DNA of 14,152 nt from Candidatus Cardinium sp. cBcalN2 (GTDB lineage: Bacteria > Bacteroidota > Bacteroidia > Cytophagales > Amoebophilaceae): assembly GCF_022810445.1 (NCBI RefSeq), contig NZ_JAACGD010000024.1, forward strand, positions 1 to 14,152, in the 5' to 3' direction. The position numbers were made by a program, and so were the translations under genes. The notes below the pieces were generated by a model, which was not told the origin of the DNA, did not search any database, and saw nothing but the letters and a program-made list of their open reading frames with translations. Within the stretch, counting starts at the first letter, position 1; every line of letters starts with the position of its first letter. Positions 8,326 through 14,152 of the stretch are shown here, piece by piece.

Positions 8326-9834
8326 TTATGAAGTTGCAGCTTCCGTCTTTCTTATCAAACGATTGTATCTTTTTGCAAGCATCCCAACGGCTACCATCCA
8401 AATTATACAAATGCAAAAAAACATGACCATTAAAAATGGCGCCAATTGATTGGGTTGTGCCGTAGCAAAAATAGTATAACAAATTACTTGCAAAATAGCC
8501 CCTGCAGACTTGCCTATTTTCCCGCCTAATATATCCACCGCTGCTTTACCTTTTGTACCCATTTCACCATCTAAAGGAATGTAGACCATCTCTTTGGTTA
8601 CATCAAAAAAACAATATTTAGTTCCCTTAGCCAATACATTTTGTAGACCACCCATCGCTACAATAATAGCCAACGTAGATAGACCCATAATCGTTTCTGA
8701 TAAAAAGTTAAAATGAACCGCTACTATCAAAAGAAAAAAACAACCACCTACCATAAGCGTGACAATAGGGGTCACCAAGGCTGCACCTAGCCAGCTTAAT
8801 TTCCGAATAATCGCATGACCAAAACAAGAACAAGTAAGGGTACAAACACCCGTCCAAAATAATACTTTACCCTGATAGGTAATAAAATGTGTAGGATCTT
8901 GCTTATACAACAGGCTAGTTTGGTGAAACCAAAGCCCCTCTATTAAATGAATAACCATCGAGTAAGCAATCATCAATACACAGATTAATCCAAGATATTT
9001 AGACTGGGCAATCATCTTACAACTCTCATAAAATCCTAATTGTAGCTTGAGAGGTGCGCTCCTTTCTACCATATGACCATAGACGAGATGTTTTTCAACA
9101 TATCTGTGTAAAAGCAGGATACAGAGACACAAGAGAATAACGATTGCCATAAGAGCCGCTATTTTTAGCGCTGATTCGGTTTTATCTACACCCAGGAGAG
9201 GCAATAAAAAATGATCCTTTCGAGAAAAGTAAACCATAATACTGCCTGAAATAAGCAGGTTAGCTTGCCCAACCAAGTTGCAAAAAAAATACAACCGGCC
9301 TGCTTCTGCTGTTTTCGTTATTTTATTGGCCAGCTGCCAATACAACAACGTAAAAACAACCATAGGCCAAAGTTCACCTATCATATAAAAAAGTACCAAT
9401 GTCCACTTACCCCACATCACGAAAAACCATTTAAAATGGGGATAAAGCTTTACATAACCATCTACCACAGACGGATCCGGATGCAATAACCCTTGATAAG
9501 GGAATAAAAAAAATCCGAATAGCATAAAAAAAAATAGAAAAAATAGTATGATGGCTCTAAAAATGTTTTCTGTGGTCATCTTATTACATAAGATGGTGTA
9601 GATGACTACAAATAAAACCCCTGCCGGCATCTCAACAAATAGTTTAATAAAACTCAACACCTCTGCCCCTATTAAAGTCACTACCAGGCTATCTTTTATG
9701 CCACGAATTAAATTTTGATTCAGCAAAATAAGAAACATCAAGATGGCCATAGAAAAAAATTTTTTCAACTCACTGCGCTTCATAGGCCAGCAGGTAGCAT
9801 GCCATTTTTTTAGGAGGGCGTTGATTGATTTCAT
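8326..9834 (-). CDS. ATP/ADP (nucleotide) translocase, NTT/Tlc family
   Basis: A transporter of 502 residues with 11-12 hydrophobic helices. It belongs to the non-mitochondrial nucleotide transporters of plastids, Rickettsia, Chlamydia and amoeba symbionts, which exchange ATP for ADP or import other nucleotides. Family landmarks: IRGIKDSLVVT (43-53, containing the conserved charged Lys), GELWPMVVFTLLYWQLANKI (153-172), TAEAGRLYFFCNLVGQANLL (175-194), IEGLW (298-302) and DVTKEMVYIPLDGEMGTKGK (411-430) leading into AAVDILGGKIGKSAG. All look intact and the length is normal, so it is probably functional; whether it exchanges ATP/ADP or imports other nucleotides cannot be told. Start ATG 9834 precedes a basic N-terminus (MKSINALLKKW); M18 is an alternative. 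A good Bacteroidota-type promoter lies just upstream. Degraded pieces of a second copy lie at about 11800-12158. Confidence 0.95.
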   Translation of the reverse strand: MKSINALLKKWHATCWPMKRSELKKFFSMAILMFLILLNQNLIRGIKDSLVVTLIGAEVLSFIKLFVEMPAGVLFVVIYTILCNKMTTENIFRAIILFFLFFFMLFGFFLFPYQGLLHPDPSVVDGYVKLYPHFKWFFVMWGKWTLVLFYMIGELWPMVVFTLLYWQLANKITKTAEAGRLYFFCNLVGQANLLISGSIMVYFSRKDHFLLPLLGVDKTESALKIAALMAIVILLCLCILLLHRYVEKHLVYGHMVERSAPLKLQLGFYESCKMIAQSKYLGLICVLMIAYSMVIHLIEGLWFHQTSLLYKQDPTHFITYQGKVLFWTGVCTLTCSCFGHAIIRKLSWLGAALVTPIVTLMVGGCFFLLIVAVHFNFLSETIMGLSTLAIIVAMGGLQNVLAKGTKYCFFDVTKEMVYIPLDGEMGTKGKAAVDILGGKIGKSAGAILQVICYTIFATAQPNQLAPFLMVMFFCICIIWMVAVGMLAKRYNRLIRKTEAATS

Positions 9835-9876
9835 ATTGATTATTTACGCTATTTAAACGAGGCTAGCACTAAGGGC

Positions 9877-9907
9877 CAAATATAGACTTTTAGAACTAGT
9901 TTTTCAA
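9877..9907 (-). promoter_or_regulatory. Probable Bacteroidota-type promoter of ntt
   Basis: On the minus strand a -7 box TATATTTG (9884-9877) fits the Bacteroidota consensus TAnnTTTG exactly. A TTG (9907-9905), part of gTTG, lies 20 nt upstream, matching the -33 TTG/TTTG element and its usual spacing of 19-21. Transcription would begin near 9870, giving a leader of about 36 nt before ATG 9834. In the degraded second copy this -7 box is gone. Confidence 0.6.
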
Positions 9908-10192
9908 CTAATTATTCGCTTAAAGCAGTAAGCTATCTCTTGAGTACTTCTATTTTGTTATCGTGAATATATTTGCAATTGTATTTAATTTTTATTACTA
10001 ATACAGAACTGGGTTAAGTAATTAAAAGGCATGCGTAGGTTCTGCTACAGCTGGTCTCGCGAGCTTTATTTTGCCTTAGTATAAAGTTCAGCAGATAGAA
10101 AAAACAAATAGCACGTGGTATTATTCCATGCCCATTCAAATCATTCTGCCTGCTTAGTAGTCATTAATAAAAACAATTTAAACATCAATGTC
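9905..10192 (+). promoter_or_regulatory. Duplicated leader/promoter region of the first ankyrin gene
   Basis: This 288-bp stretch between the ntt promoter and the ankyrin start contains no gene, but it is clearly similar to 12208-12480 along its whole length. Shared landmarks include TTTAT..TTACTAATACAGAA in the middle, ataaagttcagcagataga (about 10081-10099), and ctgcctgcttagt with a following attaataaaa just before the start. It holds a candidate -7 box TATATTTG (9968-9975). A frame upstream of the chosen ATG is open back to 10115, but the shared protein start MKKYTYYKVG lies at 10193. Confidence 0.65.
9968..9975 (+). promoter_or_regulatory. Candidate -7 element for the first ankyrin gene
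   Basis: TATATTTG matches the Bacteroidota -7 consensus TAnnTTTG, and the equivalent position in the second copy is TACATTTG (12249-12256), which also fits. No convincing -33 element lies at the right spacing in either copy. If used, it would give an untranslated leader of about 210 nt. Confidence 0.35.
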
Positions 10193-11371
10193 ATGAAAAA
10201 GTATACATACTACAAAGTAGGACTATTCATTAGCTTATTAGGCTTTGGTACCTTGGCTTCTTGTGTTAACGCAAGGCAAGAACTAGGTTTTGATCCTCTT
10301 AATCCTACTCGTAATTTTGCCGTCAATAGATACTATAACAAGCATCCGATAACAAAACCTGTGGTGTATACAACACTGGGATCTACATTGTTTATTAGTC
10401 TCGGTGGTGTAATATATTGGCTGACTGGTTCTGCAAATCAATCTAGTGCGCTTACTACTAGTACTTGCCCAGTTACTCCTACTGGAGGAAATATTATACC
10501 ACATAAATGGAATATTGCGGCTAATAAGGACCATCAGATAGAGGAGCTTACAAGATCCGTTTATAAGGCGATAGAAAGTGGTACACAAAAATGGGATAAG
10601 GCTGATAGTAGCCTGATAGATCAGTTTACAGAAGATGTTAATCGTACCATGGCAGAGTTCAGAGAAAAGCAGGCATCAGAACCTAATGATAACTTTGCGG
10701 TGCCATACACTATTAGTGATCCTAAGGTTTTGGATAAAGAGACACTTGAAAACATCAAGCAGGCTCGTTGTGAACCAAATCTTATAAAATGTTTGATTAG
10801 CAAAGGTCTAGATCCAAATGCAAAGGATGCCAAAGGGGTTTCGTTATTAACGCTTGCAGTAGTGTACGACCGGAAAGATGCCCTTACATTCTTAATAGGT
10901 AAGCAAAAAGAGGGAGAAGATGGAGAAAAGTTGAAACTATCAGAGATAAATTCTGGTGTACCAGGCGCAGATTCTCTTCTAGAGCTAGCCATAGTACTAA
11001 GAAATGAGGATATCTCTAAATATTTAATACAAGAGAAGTCGGTGGGTTTTAACATTCAAAAAAACGAGAATGCCATAAAATTTCTAAAGATTGCAGCATC
11101 GGCAGGTAATGGCATTATGTTTAAAGAACTGCTAGATACAGCACAGAAAGATAAAAAAAGTATCTGTAACGAACGAAGCGAGATAGAAAAGTATATAGAC
11201 ACAGATCCGAAAGCTGAGTATAAAGATACTTATAACTACTTTACCAAATGGTCTGATGTGAATACAGAGCATAAGCAAGTTAAGAGTGTTAAAGACACGA
11301 TGAAAAAAAGTCTGAATGATACTATAGATAGTATAAAATCGGATGCAAGTCTGGAATGCGGAACTGCATAA
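10193..11371 (+). CDS. Ankyrin-like lipoprotein, first tandem paralogue
   Basis: This 392-residue protein has no function I can name. Residues 1-24 are a lipoprotein signal (basic MKKYTYYK, hydrophobic core, lipobox LASC with Cys24). A second hydrophobic segment at about 57-77 (VVYTTLGSTLFISLGGVIYW) could be a transmembrane helix. After a charged linker, VPYTISDPKVLDKETLENIK (170-189) leads into degenerate ankyrin-like repeats: NLIKCLISKGLDPNAKDAKG (196-215), LLTLAVVYDRKDALTFLIG (218-236), a repeat at about 261-289 and a weak one at about 293-317. The C-terminus is charged and probably helical. Ankyrin repeats bind proteins, and such proteins are often host-interaction factors in intracellular bacteria; that role is inferred. 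ATG 10193 was chosen because the second paralogue starts identically. The upstream 26 in-frame codons would place a polar stretch before the signal. Confidence 0.8.
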   Translation: MKKYTYYKVGLFISLLGFGTLASCVNARQELGFDPLNPTRNFAVNRYYNKHPITKPVVYTTLGSTLFISLGGVIYWLTGSANQSSALTTSTCPVTPTGGNIIPHKWNIAANKDHQIEELTRSVYKAIESGTQKWDKADSSLIDQFTEDVNRTMAEFREKQASEPNDNFAVPYTISDPKVLDKETLENIKQARCEPNLIKCLISKGLDPNAKDAKGVSLLTLAVVYDRKDALTFLIGKQKEGEDGEKLKLSEINSGVPGADSLLELAIVLRNEDISKYLIQEKSVGFNIQKNENAIKFLKIAASAGNGIMFKELLDTAQKDKKSICNERSEIEKYIDTDPKAEYKDTYNYFTKWSDVNTEHKQVKSVKDTMKKSLNDTIDSIKSDASLECGTA

Positions 11372-11457
11372 CAAGCCCATAAAGTGGCCCTATCGCGCAA
11401 TTGCCAAGCAGTGTAGCTTTTAAGACTTAAGACTATGAGTAAGGCTAGCTAAGAAAA
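11372..11457 (+). other. Conserved 3' flank of the first ankyrin gene
   Basis: The 86 bp after the stop are similar to 13693-13779: both contain ctatcgcgcaatt, tagcttttaa, cttaagactatgagtaagg and tagctaagaaaaa. Imperfect inverted repeats (tagc/gcta outside, ctta/taag inside, about 11414-11450) followed by an A-run suggest a structured 3' untranslated region. No T-run follows, so it is not a typical terminator. Confidence 0.45.
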
Positions 11458-11595
11458 AAGCCCCTTGTAAAATAGTTGCGATCAGAAAGTGACCGTTACA
11501 ACTGAAATAGAAAAACAGTTGAGAGGGAGGTTGGAGAGTGGATTCTGTTTTTCCAGTTGTAACGAGCACTTTCCGCAACTTTTTACACAGGGCTT
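11458..11595. repeat. Long imperfect palindrome (MITE-like element), copy 1
   Basis: The left arm (11458-11518) runs aagcccc-ttgtaaaa-tagttgcg...gttacaactg...gaaaaacag. The right arm (11545-11595) is its imperfect reverse complement (ctgtttttc...cagttgtaac...cgcaac...tttttacacagggctt), with a 26-nt purine-rich loop. The transcript could fold into a hairpin of about 50-60 bp with a few mismatches and bulges. A similar structure sits in the same place after the second ankyrin gene (13886-14021). A small inverted-repeat transposable element or the paired ends of a lost insertion sequence fits; an RNA element is also possible. A short frame across it (11489-11698) has no recognisable protein. Confidence 0.75.
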
Positions 11596-11597
11596 GA

Positions 11598-11639
11598 TTT
11601 TTATGCTACTTTTTGATCAAGCAAAAAGTAGCATAAAAA
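11598..11639. repeat. Perfect 18-bp hairpin, copy 1
   Basis: tttttatgctactttttg (11598-11615) and caaaaagtagcataaaaa (11622-11639) are exact reverse complements around the loop atcaag. The T-run lies on the 5' side and the A-run on the 3' side for plus-strand RNA, and the same holds for minus-strand RNA, so it is not a Rho-independent terminator in either direction. The core stem recurs at 14031-14058. Confidence 0.8.
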
Positions 11640-11641
11640 AA

Positions 11642-11683
11642 GCCTTGCTTCCTGACCGCAAATTTTTACAAGGCCGGTTTTTT
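11642..11683 (+). terminator. Possible terminator after the palindromes, copy 1
   Basis: gccttg (11642-11647) pairs with caaggc (11669-11674) across a 21-nt loop, and six T residues follow at 11678-11683. The preceding A-run could pair with these T residues if cgg is bulged out, lengthening the stem. It would end plus-strand transcription from the first ankyrin gene before the ntt remnant. The stem is short, the loop is large and the site is not kept in the second copy. Confidence 0.35.
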
Positions 11684-11799
11684 CTAGAATCCCCATAGCC
11701 TTGAATGCATACTAATTTTTACATTAAGCTAACGCCATTGGCTCCTAAGAAAACGACTTAGTTGTTCAGCAAATCAGCAAACCAGCTGTGAACCACAAT

Positions 11800-12158
11800 C
11801 AATCCATAATTCCCTTTTTGGTAATAAAAATACCTAAGATCTTCCCTATACAACAGATTGGGTTGGTGCCCCCTCTATTTAAATGGATAACCATCCAGTA
11901 AGCAATCACCAATACACAAATTAATCCAAGATATGTAGGCTTGGCAATCACCTTACAACTGTCATAAAATTCGCATTAGCAGTTGGGGAATCGTGCTCCC
12001 TTATACCATGTCATGCAGATTAGCTTGCCCAACCAAGTTGGAAAAAATACAAACAGCCTGCTCCTGCTGTTTTCGTTTAAAATGGGAATAAAGCTTTACA
12101 TAAACATCTACCATAGATGGATCCAGATGCAATAGCTCTTGATAAGGCAATAAAAAAA
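11800..12158 (-). pseudogene. Fragmented remnant of a second nucleotide translocase gene
   Basis: Three collinear pieces match the intact ntt gene on the same strand. About 11800-12013 matches 8860-9083 (around residues 250-325), 12015-12076 matches about 9258-9319 (around residues 172-192), and 12077-12158 matches 9433-9515 (around residues 107-134). The intervening parts, about 175 and 114 bp, are deleted, and both ends of the gene are missing. Small indels and substitutions break the frame. Clear matching stretches include gtaagcaatca (c/t) caatacaca, agcttgcccaaccaagttg and ataaagctttacataa. No protein can be made from it. Its place directly upstream of the second ankyrin gene shows it was copied together with that gene. 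Confidence 0.88.
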
Positions 12159-12207
12159 GTGCCATTGTAAATAGGTTGTAGAAGCGGTCTACGCTTTAGG
12201 TATGCTC

Positions 12208-12480
12208 AACAAACTATTGCTTGAAGCAAGCTATTTTTTTATCACGAATACATTTGTAATTGTTTTTCATATTTATTATTAATACAGAATGACGCTAGCT
12301 TTAATCATTAAAAGAGATGCGTAGATCCCGCTACGGCAGGCCTCATGAACTTTATTTTACCTAAGTATAAAAGTTCAGCAGATAGAAAAAATAAATAGTA
12401 TCGTGGTATATCCCATATCTATTGAAATCATGCTGCCTGCTTAGTGGTCTGTTAATAAAAAACAATTAAACCTCAATATC
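12208..12480 (+). promoter_or_regulatory. Duplicated leader/promoter region of the second ankyrin gene
   Basis: This 273-bp stretch is collinear with 9905-10192 and ends at the second ankyrin start. It keeps a candidate -7 box TACATTTG (12249-12256), the block aaaagttcagcagataga and the ctgcctgcttagt stretch. A small hairpin gcttg-aag-caagc (12219-12231) is better formed here than in the first copy. The retention of such a long non-coding leader beside a decayed ntt suggests that it carries the promoter and perhaps a structured leader. Confidence 0.6.
12249..12256 (+). promoter_or_regulatory. Candidate -7 element for the second ankyrin gene
   Basis: TACATTTG fits TAnnTTTG and aligns with TATATTTG of the first copy; the two differ only at the third position, which is free in the consensus. 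No clear -33 box is seen at the standard spacing. Confidence 0.35.
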
Positions 12481-13692
12481 ATGAAAAAATATACATACTA
12501 TAAAGTAGGCCTATTTACCGGCTTATTAGCCTGCAATACCTTGACTTCTTGCATGAACACAAGGCATTGTGTCAACACAAACCAAAATACACACCGTTCT
12601 CTTATTAATCCTACTGGTAGTGATAGCTGGGATAGGCACTGGAAAGCACATCCGATACAAAAAATTGTGACATATATATGCATGGGAATCAGCGTCCCCG
12701 CTGTTTTTTTTGGTTCAGGTTATGGAATATATAAACTGTTTAGTTATGATACCAATCAGTCTAGTGCGCTTACTAGTCATACTCATGCGCTTACTAGTCA
12801 TACTTGCCGAATTACTGGACAACCTTTTATGCCAACTGAATGGAATACTATGACCCATAAGATAAATAAGACTGAAGCATCCCTTAAGCAGGCACTAAAA
12901 AAGTACAACGAATTGGATAATACTGATGATAGTATAGACGAGCTTGCAACACCCATCAATAATACCATACAAAGTGGCACACAAAACTGGACCAATACTT
13001 TTGAAGTGCCATACACTATTAGTGATCCTATGGTTTTAGAGGACCAGACCCTAGAAGTAATCAAGCAGACTCATTGTAACCTAGAGCTTGTAAAATGTTT
13101 GATTAAAGAAGGTTTAAATCCAAATGCAAAGCATTCGAACGGGGTAACGTTAGTAACGTGTGCGGTAGCGAATAACAACCAAGAGGCCCTTACATTCTTA
13201 ATAGATAATGGAGCCAATGTAACAGCACAGACTGGTGCTAATGATTTAAAAGAGGAGAGGCCTAGCCCTACAGATTTAGCCATACTACTCGGCCATAAGA
13301 ACATAGTTGAGTTATTAACAAGTAGTAGAGCAGGTATTGAGGAGGTTGATCGGAAGGGTTTATTAATGGATGTAGCACAACTAGGTTATACCGATATATT
13401 TAACTTGTTGCTAGAAAAAGGGGCAAATCCTTGTACTAAACTTACACAAGAGTCTGTAAATCTACAGGATACACAAAAGCCTGTAACCATACAAGATCAT
13501 ATAAAGATAAGACTTAATAGTAAAAAGGTAGCCCAACATATAGCTGGACACCCAAAAATAAAACAATGGTACATTTCTCTTAACCTTACTAAGGACAATA
13601 AAAACGATAATGATATACAAAACATGACAAACGCGCTGAATAAAGCTATAGAAAAATGGCATCCACAAAAGAAAAAATGCCCAGGCGTGTAA
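12481..13692 (+). CDS. Ankyrin-like lipoprotein, second tandem paralogue
   Basis: This 403-residue paralogue of the protein encoded at 10193-11371 begins with the same MKKYTYYKVGLF and a lipobox LTSC (Cys24). A second hydrophobic segment lies at about 61-86. The block EVPYTISDPMVLEDQTLEVI (175-194) is nearly identical to its paralogue. The ankyrin-like repeats that follow are better formed here: NLELVKCLIKEGLNPNAKHS (200-219), TLVTCAVANNNQEALTFLID (223-242) followed by NGANVTAQ, SPTDLAILLGHKNIVELL (262-279), and GLLMDVAQLGYTDIFNLLLE (293-312) followed by KGANP. The C-terminal third (about 325-403) is charged and does not clearly align with the paralogue. A 7-residue repeat (ALTSHTH/ALTSHTC, 96-109) sits after the hydrophobic segment. 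A lipid-anchored envelope protein with an ankyrin-like binding domain is inferred; its partner is unknown. Confidence 0.85.
   Translation: MKKYTYYKVGLFTGLLACNTLTSCMNTRHCVNTNQNTHRSLINPTGSDSWDRHWKAHPIQKIVTYICMGISVPAVFFGSGYGIYKLFSYDTNQSSALTSHTHALTSHTCRITGQPFMPTEWNTMTHKINKTEASLKQALKKYNELDNTDDSIDELATPINNTIQSGTQNWTNTFEVPYTISDPMVLEDQTLEVIKQTHCNLELVKCLIKEGLNPNAKHSNGVTLVTCAVANNNQEALTFLIDNGANVTAQTGANDLKEERPSPTDLAILLGHKNIVELLTSSRAGIEEVDRKGLLMDVAQLGYTDIFNLLLEKGANPCTKLTQESVNLQDTQKPVTIQDHIKIRLNSKKVAQHIAGHPKIKQWYISLNLTKDNKNDNDIQNMTNALNKAIEKWHPQKKKCPGV
12766..12804 (+). repeat. 21-bp direct repeat inside the second ankyrin gene
   Basis: The unit gcgcttactagtcatact plus cat (12766-12786) is followed directly by gcgcttactagtcatact (12787-12804), encoding ALTSHTH then ALTSHTC. 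The first paralogue has a single ALTTSTC at this place, so this is a recent in-frame expansion by slippage. Confidence 0.9.
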
Positions 13693-13779
13693 CAAACATA
13701 CAAGGTGGTCCTATCGCGCAATTACGAAACAGATTAGCTTTTAAAGCTTAAGACTATGAGTAAGGTTAGCTAAGAAAAA
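13693..13779 (+). other. Conserved 3' flank of the second ankyrin gene
   Basis: This stretch is similar to 11372-11457 right after the stop codon, sharing ctatcgcgcaatt and cttaagactatgagtaagg. Because it lies outside the coding region, its similarity supports duplication of the whole locus rather than gene conversion of the coding sequence alone. Confidence 0.5.
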
Positions 13780-13780
13780 C

Positions 13781-13836
13781 CCGCCCTTGCAAAAAGCCGC
13801 GATCAGAAAGCACAGGTTACAGATGAAAAAAAATAG
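13781..13836. repeat. Degenerate extra left arm of the palindromic element
   Basis: The sequence from cgcccttgcaaaaag through cgatcagaaag and ggttacagatgaaa to aatag matches the left arm that begins at 13886 (gccccttgtaaaatag, cgatcagaaag, gttacaactgaaatag), with many changes. It has no matching right arm nearby. It was probably left by an earlier insertion or a local duplication, and it accounts for most of the extra length of this flank compared with the first copy. Confidence 0.6.
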
Positions 13837-13885
13837 CTTGATTGAAGTACCTATGCACTACTGTAGCAAAAGTAGACCAAAAAAC

Positions 13886-14021
13886 GCCCCTTGTAAAATA
13901 GTTGCGATCAGAAAGTGACCGTTACAACTGAAATAGAAAAACAGTTCAGAGGGAGGTTGAAGCGCGGATTCTGTTTGTCCAGTTGTAACAAGCACTTTCC
14001 GCAACTTTTTACACAGGGCTT
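13886..14021. repeat. Long imperfect palindrome (MITE-like element), copy 2
   Basis: The left arm (13886-13944) and right arm (13971-14021) are imperfect reverse complements around a 26-nt purine-rich loop, as in copy 1 (11458-11595). Paired landmarks are gttgcg/cgcaac, gttacaactg/cagttgtaac and cag/ctg at the loop. The two copies differ by scattered substitutions, most of them in the loop and the right arm. Confidence 0.75.
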
Positions 14022-14030
14022 GATTTTTTG

Positions 14031-14058
14031 GCTACTTTTTGATCAAGCAAAAAGTAGC
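14031..14058. repeat. 11-bp hairpin, copy 2
   Basis: gctactttttg (14031-14041), loop atcaag and caaaaagtagc (14048-14058) form a perfect stem with the same loop as copy 1. The outer stem of copy 1 (ttttta/taaaaa) is not conserved as a continuous helix here. Confidence 0.75.
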
Positions 14059-14152
14059 TTTAAAAAATTCATTTTTTAACAGTGTCAGGAACAGATACAT
14101 TAATTTTTATTTTTTTTATTTGATTATAAGTATTTTCATCTTATTTTTTTCT
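14059..14152. other. AT-rich window end without a recognisable feature
   Basis: After the hairpin the sequence no longer matches the first copy and is mostly A and T. On the minus strand a 23-codon tail between two stops reads as DENTYNQIKKIKINVSVPDT plus three residues, but it is too short to call a gene. Confidence 0.4.

Larger units (their letters stand above)
8860..11634. repeat. Upstream copy of a tandem segmental duplication (ntt part, leader, ankyrin gene, palindromes)
   Basis: This block and 11800-14058 carry the same order of similar pieces: ntt sequence on the minus strand, a divergent leader of about 280 bp, an ankyrin-like lipoprotein gene on the plus strand, a conserved 3' flank, a long palindrome and a hairpin. 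Similarity is evident by eye outside the genes as well as within them. The outer limits are approximate. Here ntt is complete. Confidence 0.85.
11800..14058. repeat. Downstream copy of the tandem segmental duplication
   Basis: This is the second copy of the block at 8860-11634. It is about 500 bp shorter, mainly because the ntt part has suffered large internal deletions. The leader, ankyrin gene, 3' flank, long palindrome and hairpin are all kept. The 3' flank has gained about 90 bp (13781-13885). Similarity to the first copy stops shortly after the hairpin arm gtagc (14058). Confidence 0.85.

Noticed and set aside
8204..8482. A 92-codon minus-strand frame overlapping the ntt 3' end
   Set aside because: It is read in another frame through the ntt C-terminus and the gap; the ntt frame there encodes conserved transporter sequence.
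10115..10192. An N-terminal extension of 26 residues on the first ankyrin protein
   Set aside because: It would put a polar stretch before a clear lipoprotein signal, and the paralogue starts at the equivalent internal ATG.
11598..11639. The hairpin as a Rho-independent terminator
   Set aside because: The T-run precedes the stem on both strands and A residues follow it, the reverse of a terminator.
11489..11698. A 69-codon plus-strand frame across the palindrome and hairpin
   Set aside because: It lies within inverted repeats, has no family resemblance and is not kept as a frame in the equivalent place of the second copy; better explained by the repeat structure.
11372..14058. A CRISPR array, suggested by repeated sequence
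   Set aside because: The repeats are two large diverged copies and inverted arms, with no short regular direct repeats separated by unique spacers and no cas genes.
14069..14137. A possible C-terminal tail of a minus-strand gene at the window end
   Set aside because: The frame is only 23 codons between two stops, with no start codon; it may be a relic but cannot be supported.

Overview
The window looks like part of the chromosome of an obligate intracellular Bacteroidota symbiont, most likely of the Amoebophilus/Cardinium group. This rests on several signs: low G+C, NusA and IF-2 of Bacteroidota type, a TAnnTTTG-type promoter, almost no Shine-Dalgarno sequences, a plastid/rickettsia-type ATP/ADP (nucleotide) translocase, and ankyrin-like proteins with lipoprotein signals. 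The species assignment is an inference from gene families; no database search was possible.

Layout. Positions 1-9834 carry five genes, all on the minus strand. In transcription order they are ntt (nucleotide translocase, 8326-9834), an FtsW-type SEDS glycosyltransferase (7035-8207), nusA (5367-6608), infB (2554-5331) and a sodium:solute symporter fused to a histidine-kinase-like region. The symporter gene runs off the left edge (1-2444). nusA and infB are 35 bp apart and form the usual transcription/translation pair, but rimP is not in its common place upstream of nusA. A 426-bp stretch without a recognisable gene is there instead.

Positions 9835-14152 are different. Two plus-strand paralogues encode ankyrin-like lipoproteins (10193-11371 and 12481-13692). 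Each has a similar leader of about 280 bp and a similar 3' flank carrying a long palindrome and a hairpin. Between them lies a shredded minus-strand copy of ntt (about 11800-12158). The whole is best read as a tandem duplication of a block that ran from inside ntt, through the divergent intergenic region and the ankyrin gene, to the palindrome. The second ntt copy then decayed by deletions, while both ankyrin genes stayed open and diverged.

How the genes fit together. ntt would import host nucleotides, the symporter would import a solute and may sense it, and the ankyrin lipoproteins are candidate envelope or host-interaction proteins. nusA, infB and ftsW are housekeeping. The parts most worth a second look are the duplicated locus with its palindromic elements and the symporter-kinase fusion, which lacks a recognisable phospho-acceptor histidine.
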